This document shows positions 1-4,714 of a stretch of DNA of 8,671 nucleotides, one piece after another. A program made the position numbers and the translations under genes. The stretch is from an uncultured Clostridium sp. (GTDB lineage Bacteria; Bacillota; Clostridia; Lachnospirales; Lachnospiraceae): the NCBI GenBank assembly GCA_958349075.1, contig CATWBR010000174.1, positions 1-8,671 of the forward strand, in the 5' to 3' direction. Under the pieces are notes generated by a model. It searched no databases. It saw nothing but the letters and a program-made list of their open reading frames with translations, and was not told the DNA's origin. Within the stretch, counting starts at the first letter, position 1; each line of letters starts with the position of its first letter.

Positions 1-11
1 ATATTGTACAC

Positions 12-20
12 TGATATAAT
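12..20 (+). promoter_or_regulatory. Extended -10 promoter element for the flavodoxin/ferredoxin gene
   Basis: The bases TGATATAAT form a TGn extension followed by a perfect TATAAT -10 hexamer at 15-20. The matching -35 box would lie left of the window, so only half the promoter can be seen. Transcription would begin near 27, giving a leader of about 20 nt before the ribosome binding site GGGAGGA (34-40). This also argues against the in-frame TTG at 4-6 as start codon, because it lies upstream of the -10 box. Confidence 0.7.
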
Positions 21-48
21 TGGGTATAAAGACGGGAGGAGAAACAAC

Positions 49-831
49 ATGGAAACAGCGGTTTATTATTTTTCAGCGACGGGAAACAGTTTAAAGGCCG
101 CCGGAATTATTGCAGAGAGACTGGGAGCCAAACTGTATCCGATGGTGCAGCACAAAGGCGAAGTTTGTACGGCGGACAGGATTGGCCTGGTTTTTCCTAC
201 TTATTTTTGGGGAGTGCCCAGGACGGTTGCGGATTTTATCGCGGAACTGAAGATTGTACAGAAGACACCTTATGTCTTTGCAATTACGACATACGGTGAA
301 ATTCATGGAGGAGTCCTGGGACATGTCTCCGGATTGCTTCAGAAGAAAGGCGTGGAGTTAAATTACGGCAGAGAAATCCTGGCAGTTGCCAATTTTGTGG
401 AGGAATATAATCCGCGGGTTCACTTAGCGGACGTGAGACTCCCGAAGGCGGATCAGGCAGCACTGGCAGCGGCCGGGGAAATTGAAAAAGGAACCTTCAA
501 TGCTCCCTTCCGGTATCGCGCCGGGGACCGACTGTTTTATAAGCTTTATACAGGGTTTAAACTAAACAGGGACAGAGGGTTCAGAGTCGATGATACGTGC
601 ACCAGGTGCGGAATCTGTCAGAAAATATGTCCTAACGGCAATATAACCTTAAAAAACGGAAAACCGGAGTTCCTGCATAAATGTGAGCACTGTGTCGCAT
701 GCATTAACTGCTGCCCCCAAAGAGCCATTCAGTGGAGAAATGTTACCCGGAAGAGAAACAGGTACAAACATCCGGATATCACAATAAAAGAGATTATAAA
801 TGGGATGCAGGGCGGAAAAAGAGAGGACTAA
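49..831 (+). CDS. EFR1-like flavodoxin/ferredoxin fusion, 260 aa
   Basis: This is a probable cytoplasmic electron-transfer protein with an FMN-type flavodoxin domain fused to a two-cluster bacterial ferredoxin. Seen: the N-terminus has a phosphate-binding loop FSATGNS (residues 8-14) and a second flavin-loop-like segment FPTYFWGVP (49-57). The C-terminus has two 4Fe-4S motifs, C184-x2-C187-x2-C190-x3-C194-P and C212-x2-C215-x2-C218-x3-C222-P, with an extra cysteine at 221. A Lys/Arg-rich tail follows. The ATG at 49 is chosen because GGGAGGA lies 8 nt upstream and a -10 box lies at 15-20. Length and order fit the EFR1-type proteins common in anaerobic Clostridia. Their redox partners are generally unknown, and no partner enzyme is adjacent here. 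The gene looks monocistronic, ending before a hairpin terminator and facing the MATE gene tail to tail. The family is clear; the physiological substrate is not. Confidence 0.88.
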   Translation: METAVYYFSATGNSLKAAGIIAERLGAKLYPMVQHKGEVCTADRIGLVFPTYFWGVPRTVADFIAELKIVQKTPYVFAITTYGEIHGGVLGHVSGLLQKKGVELNYGREILAVANFVEEYNPRVHLADVRLPKADQAALAAAGEIEKGTFNAPFRYRAGDRLFYKLYTGFKLNRDRGFRVDDTCTRCGICQKICPNGNITLKNGKPEFLHKCEHCVACINCCPQRAIQWRNVTRKRNRYKHPDITIKEIINGMQGGKRED

Positions 832-884
832 GGACTGAGCGGATGAACCCGCAAAAACGTACAAAAGAACTCACAAAGACATAC

Positions 885-932
885 AAAAAAGCTGCCGCCT
901 GGACGGATACACCGTCTGGGCGGCAGCTTTTT
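885..932. terminator. Bidirectional intrinsic terminator between convergent genes
   Basis: Bases 886-906 pair with 912-932 in an almost continuous 21-bp stem, with two G-T wobbles at 900/918 and 901/917. The loop is five bases, ATACA. The GC-rich core is GCTGCCGCC/GGCGGCAGC. On the plus strand the stem ends in five T (928-932). On the minus strand the six A at 885-890 read as six T. It therefore can terminate both the ferredoxin gene and the converging MATE gene. The rest of 832-991 shows no gene. Confidence 0.9.
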
Positions 933-991
933 CAGACATCGGACAGCCGTACAGGGAGATACAAAAATCCCGGGGCCTACCCCATCCCCTA

Positions 992-2356
992 TCAGGAAAG
1001 AGGCTTAATCTTATTCACATAAATTCTTCTGAACAGAATTGTAGTCAACGTGACGGAGATAAGCTCTGCCAGCGGGAAGGAATACCACACAGCGTGAAGT
1101 CCCGCCACTTTGGCGAATATGTAAGCCAGGGGCAGGATACAGAAAAGCTGTCTGGCCACCGATACGACGAGGCTGTAGATTCCGTTGCCCAGCGCCTGGA
1201 AAACGGAACCGAGAATGATGCAGTAGCCTGCAAACAGGAAGCTGGTGCTGATGATGCGCAGCGCGGGTGCGCCGACTTCCAGCATGTGATCGGAGGCGTT
1301 GAAAAGCATCAGCAGCCATTCCGGGAACAACTGGAAAATGAAAAGGCCAATCAGCATAATTCCGATGGCGATGAAGGTGCTCAGTTTAATGGTATCCATA
1401 ATTCTCTTTTTGTTTCCTGCACCGTAGTTGTAGGCAACAATCGGAATCACACCGTTATTTAATCCGAAAATAGGCATAAATATGAAGCTCTGGAGCTTGA
1501 AGTAAATACCCAGGACAGAAACGGCTGTCTCGGAAAACATGATAAGAATTTTATTCATACCAAAGGTCATGATGGATACAATAGACTGCATGACAATGGA
1601 AGGAACACCCACCTCGTAAATCTTTGCGATGATGCGGCCGTCGGGCCTGAATCCCTTGACAGAGAGCTGAACATCATGATTTTTCTTATGATTAAAAAGG
1701 ATGGCAAGTATCATTGCGATAATCTGGCCCGTGACCGTGGCGATGGCGGCTCCCTGAATTCCGAGACGCGGGAAACCAAAGAGTCCGAAAATCATAATCG
1801 GGTCCAGGATAATATTGATGATGGCTCCGGTTCCCTGGGTCACCATGCTGTAGATGGTCCGTCCGGTGGACTGCATGATACGCTCAAACGTCATCTCCAT
1901 AAAAATACCAAAGGAGAAAATCAGGCAGATGGTGAGATACTGCGTACCGTATTCAATGATTTCCACGTTTTCCGTCTGGCTCGCAAAGAACAGACGTGAA
2001 CCGAAGATTCCAATCAGTGCAAAAACGAGGTAGCTGACAAAGGCCAGGAATACGCCGTTGGCGGCTGAAAGGTTGGCTTCCTTCTGGCGTTTTTCGCCGA
2101 GGGAGCGTGAGAGCAGGGCATTGATGCCGACACATGTACCAGAGGACACCGCGATCATAAGGCTCTGGATTGGAAAGGCAAGTGAAACTGCCGTCAGTGC
2201 GTTCTCACTGATCTGGGCGACAAAGACACTGTCCACGACATTGTAAAGGGCCTGGACCAGCATGGACGCGATCATGGGAAGCGACATGGAAACCAGCAGT
2301 TTATTGACGGGCATGGTACCCATTTTATTTTCATTTGACATAGCTGTAGCTGACAT
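992..2356 (-). CDS. MATE family multidrug efflux transporter, MepA-like, 454 aa
   Basis: This is a polytopic inner-membrane antiporter of the MATE family, which exports cationic drugs, dyes or metabolites in exchange for Na+ or H+. Seen: two pseudo-symmetric halves totalling about twelve hydrophobic segments. The first half opens with SLPMIASMLVQALYNVVDS (residues 25-43), including the family's helix-1 Pro27 and the conserved YN-x2-D. Later come ERIMQSTGRT, the LDPIMIFGLFGF segment and GIQGAAIAT. The second half has GVPSIVMQS and the typical PIVAYNYGAGNKKR loop. The length matches the family norm of about 450. The ATG at 2356-2354 is chosen because AGGAGG (2363-2368) sits 6 nt upstream. The longer reading from 2404 starts inside the -10 box, so it cannot be in the transcript. 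It is a single-gene unit with its own strong promoter and a possible operator. The drug specificity cannot be read from sequence. Confidence 0.95.
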   Translation of the reverse strand: MSATAMSNENKMGTMPVNKLLVSMSLPMIASMLVQALYNVVDSVFVAQISENALTAVSLAFPIQSLMIAVSSGTCVGINALLSRSLGEKRQKEANLSAANGVFLAFVSYLVFALIGIFGSRLFFASQTENVEIIEYGTQYLTICLIFSFGIFMEMTFERIMQSTGRTIYSMVTQGTGAIINIILDPIMIFGLFGFPRLGIQGAAIATVTGQIIAMILAILFNHKKNHDVQLSVKGFRPDGRIIAKIYEVGVPSIVMQSIVSIMTFGMNKILIMFSETAVSVLGIYFKLQSFIFMPIFGLNNGVIPIVAYNYGAGNKKRIMDTIKLSTFIAIGIMLIGLFIFQLFPEWLLMLFNASDHMLEVGAPALRIISTSFLFAGYCIILGSVFQALGNGIYSLVVSVARQLFCILPLAYIFAKVAGLHAVWYSFPLAELISVTLTTILFRRIYVNKIKPLS

Positions 2357-2370
2357 TTTTATCCTCCTGT

Positions 2371-2391
2371 TAATTAGCGTGCTAACAATTA
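2371..2391. promoter_or_regulatory. Candidate operator palindrome in the MATE leader
   Basis: TTAGC-GT-GCTAA (2374-2385) is a perfect 5-2-5 inverted repeat, flanked by imperfectly matching TAA/ACAATTA. It lies about 5 to 25 bases downstream of the predicted MATE start of transcription, between the -10 box and the ribosome binding site, where a repressor would block transcription. The minus strand reads GTTAGC, similar to the GTTAG half-sites I recall for the MarR-type repressor MepR of the staphylococcal MATE gene mepA. No regulator gene is in the window, so the link to a MarR protein is inference. Confidence 0.45.
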
Positions 2392-2402
2392 CAGCATCCA
2401 GC

Positions 2403-2432
2403 ATTATAGCATTCAGCAGGGAAACATGTCAA
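2403..2432 (-). promoter_or_regulatory. Consensus promoter for the MATE gene
   Basis: On the minus strand TTGACA (2432-2427) is followed by an 18-nt spacer and TATAAT (2408-2403), the latter preceded by TGC (an extended -10). Both hexamers are perfect matches to the sigma-A consensus. Transcription would start near 2396 and leave a leader of about 40 nt. Such a strong promoter on an efflux gene suggests that a repressor normally holds it down. Confidence 0.85.
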
Positions 2433-2482
2433 TGTTATTATTATTTCGCCAAAAAACGGTACATATTTATACAAAAATCCGC

Positions 2483-2512
2483 TTGTCAGGCGTTCTGTAT
2501 TTATGCTATCAT
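2483..2512 (+). promoter_or_regulatory. Promoter for the aminotransferase gene
   Basis: TTGTCA (2483-2488), an 18-nt spacer ending in TGC, and TATCAT (2507-2512) form a sigma-A-like promoter with an extended -10, with one mismatch in each hexamer. The predicted start is near 2519, giving a leader of about 90 nt before the ATG at 2611. It is back-to-back with the MATE promoter, with the two -35 boxes about 50 bp apart. Confidence 0.6.
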
Positions 2513-2523
2513 TATCTTACTGC

Positions 2524-2575
2524 TTTTCGGTGATTGTTTGGAAATAAATACAGGCCGTGCCTGAGGGGCCGAAAA
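2524..2575 (+). other. Foldable leader of the aminotransferase mRNA
   Basis: TTTTCGG (2524-2530) can pair with CCGAAAA (2569-2575), enclosing a second hairpin CAGGC-CGT-GCCTG (2551-2563). The fold would start almost at the 5' end of the mRNA and leave the AAGGAGG ribosome binding site (2595-2601) unpaired. It has no T tract after it, so it is not a terminator. I do not recognise it as any known riboswitch class. It could stabilise the mRNA or be a protein or ligand site. Confidence 0.35.
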
Positions 2576-2610
2576 AACAGATATTGGAATGATTAAGGAG
2601 GAATTTGAGG

Positions 2611-3900
2611 ATGAAGCCATACAGCGAATTGACGAGAGAAGAGTTGTTGGAGCTTAAGAAAGACCTGTCTGCCCAGTACCACGCATTTCAGGGGAAGGAT
2701 TTAAAACTTGACATGTCGCGCGGAAAACCAAGCGTGGAACAGCTCGATTTATCCATGGGAATGATGGATGTCCTGAGCAGCGACTGCGACCTGACATGTG
2801 AAGATGGTACAGACTGCCGTAATTACGGTGTACTCGACGGCATTAAAGAAGCTAAAGAGCTGCTTGGCGACATGATTGAAGTTCCGGCTGATAATATTAT
2901 TATTTACGGAAACTCCAGCCTGAATATTATGTACGACACAATTTCACGTTCCATGACTCACGGCGTAATGGGGAACACTCCGTGGTGCAAGCTTGATAAA
3001 GTGAAATTTTTATGTCCCGTACCTGGTTATGACAGACATTTTGCCATCACCGAGTATTTTGGCATTGAGATGATTCATGTACCGATGACGGAAGACGGTC
3101 CTGATATGGATGTTGTTGAGAACCTGGTGTCCACCGATGAGAGCATCAAGGGCATCTGGTGTGTACCGAAGTATTCAAACCCGACCGGTAATTCCTATTC
3201 CGATCAGACGGTACGCCGTTTTGCAAGACTGAAACCGGCGGCGGCCGACTTCAGAATTTACTGGGATAACGCATACAGCGTGCATCATTTATATGACGAT
3301 GCCCAGGATAACCTGATTGAAATCCTGGCCGAGTGCAAGAGAGCGGGTAATCCGGATCTGGCTTACAAGTTTTCCTCCACATCAAAAATCAGCTTCCCGG
3401 GTTCCGGTATTGCGGCGATAGCGACATCCCACAATAACCTGGAAGACATCAAGAAGCAGTTGAGAATGCAGACCATCGGCCATGACAAAGTGAACCAGCT
3501 CCGCCATGTCCGCTATTTTAAGAACATCCACGGTATGGTGGAGCATATGCGCAAACATGCCGAGATTTTAAGACCGAAGTTTGAGGCAGTGGAGAACATC
3601 CTCGCCCGCGAACTGGATGGGCTTTCAATCGGCACCTGGACCAGCCCGAAGGGAGGATATTTTATTTCCTTCGATTCTCTTGACGGCTGTGCCAAAGATA
3701 TCGTGGCAAAGTGTAAGAAAGCAGGCGTTGTGATGACAGGGGCAGGAGCCACCTATCCTTACGGCAAGGATCCTCATGACAGCAATATCCGTATTGCTCC
3801 GTCCTATCCGCCGCTTCAGGATCTTATCACTGCTACGGAACTGTTTGCTCTCTGTGTGAAGATTGTCAGCGTTAACAAATATCTCAATGGGATGAAATAA
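2611..3900 (+). CDS. PLP-dependent aminotransferase, type Ic aspartate aminotransferase-like, 429 aa
   Basis: This cytoplasmic fold-type I PLP enzyme probably transfers the amino group between aspartate (or a related amino acid) and 2-oxoglutarate. Seen: LDMSRGKP (residues 33-40), the substrate-side N-terminal loop of this family; the phosphate-binding turn GNSSL (100-104); YSNPTG with N190 facing the PLP ring; WDNAY with D219 (pyridine nitrogen) and Y222; the Schiff-base lysine K259 in STSKISFPGSG; and the carboxylate-binding R394 in SNIRIAPS. All expected catalytic residues are present. The sequence fits the MocR-type aminotransferase family (Aminotran_MocR), which contains the Corynebacterium aspartate aminotransferase, and its length of about 430 is usual. 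Start: AAGGAGG at 2595-2601 is 9 nt from this ATG, while the in-frame TTG at 2605 would be only 3 nt away. It is monocistronic, between its own promoter and a strong terminator. The amino-donor preference is inferred from the family. Confidence 0.93.
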   Translation: MKPYSELTREELLELKKDLSAQYHAFQGKDLKLDMSRGKPSVEQLDLSMGMMDVLSSDCDLTCEDGTDCRNYGVLDGIKEAKELLGDMIEVPADNIIIYGNSSLNIMYDTISRSMTHGVMGNTPWCKLDKVKFLCPVPGYDRHFAITEYFGIEMIHVPMTEDGPDMDVVENLVSTDESIKGIWCVPKYSNPTGNSYSDQTVRRFARLKPAAADFRIYWDNAYSVHHLYDDAQDNLIEILAECKRAGNPDLAYKFSSTSKISFPGSGIAAIATSHNNLEDIKKQLRMQTIGHDKVNQLRHVRYFKNIHGMVEHMRKHAEILRPKFEAVENILARELDGLSIGTWTSPKGGYFISFDSLDGCAKDIVAKCKKAGVVMTGAGATYPYGKDPHDSNIRIAPSYPPLQDLITATELFALCVKIVSVNKYLNGMK

Positions 3901-3931
3901 GCTGCTTCTGAGCAATATGTGATATGATGAG

Positions 3932-3974
3932 ATTGTATGGGCATTGCCATGCCGGCGGCCCATACAATTTTTTT
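3932..3974 (+). terminator. Intrinsic terminator after the aminotransferase
   Basis: ATTGTATGGGC (3932-3942) is perfectly complementary to GCCCATACAAT (3958-3968), forming an 11-bp stem. It is capped by a 15-nt segment that can form a small GCC/GGC inner stem. A run of seven T (3968-3974) follows directly. It lies 32 bp after the aminotransferase stop and isolates that gene from the gtrA operon. Confidence 0.92.
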
Positions 3975-4122
3975 CGTTTTTAAGGTCCTGTTTTTTAACA
4001 TAAACCGTTACCGTTTCGCGCCGTGTAACTCGGGATTTTCGTGCGAAAAGCGCCCGAAAATACCTCGCGGGATCCCACCTGTGAATGGAACCGTAAATCT
4101 TACAAATTTCGTCAGGAAGTGG
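3975..4122. other. Gene-free intergenic stretch with short inverted repeats
   Basis: I see no credible gene here: the open frames lack a ribosome binding site and any family likeness. The stretch holds TTTTCG-TG-CGAAAA (4036-4049) inside an outer CGGG/CCCG pair (4031-4034 with 4053-4056), GTTAC/GTAAC (4007-4011 with 4025-4029), and the 8-bp palindrome GGGATCCC (4069-4076). These could be operator sites for the gtrA promoter downstream or part of a small RNA. No good promoter was found for such an RNA, so this is a description rather than a functional call. Confidence 0.3.
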
Positions 4123-4136
4123 TGTAAACCTTTACA
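4093..4136. promoter_or_regulatory. Candidate paired operator overlapping the gtrA promoter
   Basis: TGTAAA-CC-TTTACA (4123-4136) is a perfect 6-2-6 palindrome whose right arm is also the -35 box. A related site, GTAAATCTTACAA (4093-4105), begins 31 bp upstream of the equivalent GTAAACCTTTACAA, a spacing close to three helical turns. A dimeric repressor bound here would cover the -35 element. The downstream site fits the CcpA cre pattern (TGnnARCGnWWWCA) except that the central G is C. The identity of the regulator is unknown. Confidence 0.45.
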
Positions 4137-4159
4137 AGAGAGACGGGCTAATATAAAAT
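4131..4159 (+). promoter_or_regulatory. Promoter for the gtrA-yfhO-apt operon
   Basis: TTTACA (4131-4136), a 17-nt spacer and TAAAAT (4154-4159) differ from the sigma-A consensus by one base in each hexamer. Transcription would start near 4166, which rules out the in-frame TTG at 4168 as a gene start and leaves a leader of about 100 nt before gtrA. Confidence 0.65.
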
Positions 4160-4167
4160 AAAGATAA

Positions 4168-4233
4168 TTGCCTGAAAAGCGGCATTTTGCAGCGAACCCT
4201 GCGCAGACAGGTAAATCGGTTGTGAGAACCGGT
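4168..4233 (+). other. Foldable leader of the gtrA operon mRNA
   Basis: TTGCCTG (4168-4174) can pair with CAGGTAA (4208-4214), with one G-T pair, enclosing a GCAG/CTGC hairpin (4189-4192 with 4199-4202). Immediately after it, ATCGGTT (4215-4221) pairs with AACCGGT (4227-4233) around the five-base loop GTGAG, again with one wobble pair. The two stems are adjacent and end 18 nt before the GAGGA ribosome binding site (4252-4256). I recognise no riboswitch class. It may be structural only. Confidence 0.35.
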
Positions 4234-4263
4234 ATAAATAAGGGAAATTATGAGGAATCTGAT

Positions 4264-4698
4264 ATGTTAAATGAAAAAATGGGAAAACTGTGGGCAAGGT
4301 TTGTAAACCGTGAGACGGTATCCTACTTTATTTTCGGCGTCCTTACGACGGCGGTGGACTGGCTTGTTTATCCGCTGATGAGATGGTTCGGCCATTCGGT
4401 TGCATTGTCTTCCATCGCATCCTGGGCGGCGGCAGTCATCTTTGCGTTTGTGACAAACAAACTTTTTGTATTTCAGAGTTATACATTCCGGCCGAAGGAG
4501 CTGGGAAAGGAATTTGTCTCCTTTGTCTCCTGCCGTGCGCTGACCGGGGCATTCACCGTGGTTGCGATGGTGGTAATCGTGGATGTGATGGGATGGAATG
4601 AATGGATTGGAAAAGTCGCAGTGTCGGCCATATCGCTGGTACTGAATTATATATTCAGCAAGTTATTTATATTTAAAAAGACAGCGGAGAATAACTGA
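4264..4698 (+). CDS. GtrA-family membrane protein, probable lipid-linked sugar flippase, 144 aa
   Basis: This small four-helix membrane protein belongs to the GtrA/GtcA family. Members are thought to flip undecaprenyl-phosphate-linked sugars across the membrane for decoration of teichoic acid, O-antigen or other envelope polymers. Seen: hydrophobic segments at about residues 19-38, 46-68, 83-107 and 113-136, with the family signatures FVTNKLFVF (62-70) and NYIFSKLFIF (128-137) closing helices 2 and 4. Length is typical (130-150). The ATG at 4264 is chosen because GAGGA (4252-4256) lies 7 nt upstream; a longer frame back to 4168 begins at the predicted transcription start and matches nothing in the family. 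It is the first gene of an apparent operon, 16 nt ahead of the YfhO-type gene. That supports a shared role in polymer glycosylation. The sugar and the acceptor are unknown. Confidence 0.9.
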   Translation: MLNEKMGKLWARFVNRETVSYFIFGVLTTAVDWLVYPLMRWFGHSVALSSIASWAAAVIFAFVTNKLFVFQSYTFRPKELGKEFVSFVSCRALTGAFTVVAMVVIVDVMGWNEWIGKVAVSAISLVLNYIFSKLFIFKKTAENN

Positions 4699-4714
4699 CG
4701 TTTTGGAGGAAGCT

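Noticed and set aside
4..48. Longer N-terminus for the flavodoxin/ferredoxin protein from TTG at 4
   Set aside because: It would start upstream of the extended -10 box and has no ribosome binding site, and the added 15 residues do not fit a flavodoxin start.
3937..4161. 74-aa open frame across the terminator and intergenic stretch
   Set aside because: It begins inside the terminator stem, runs over the palindromes and promoter, and has no ribosome binding site.
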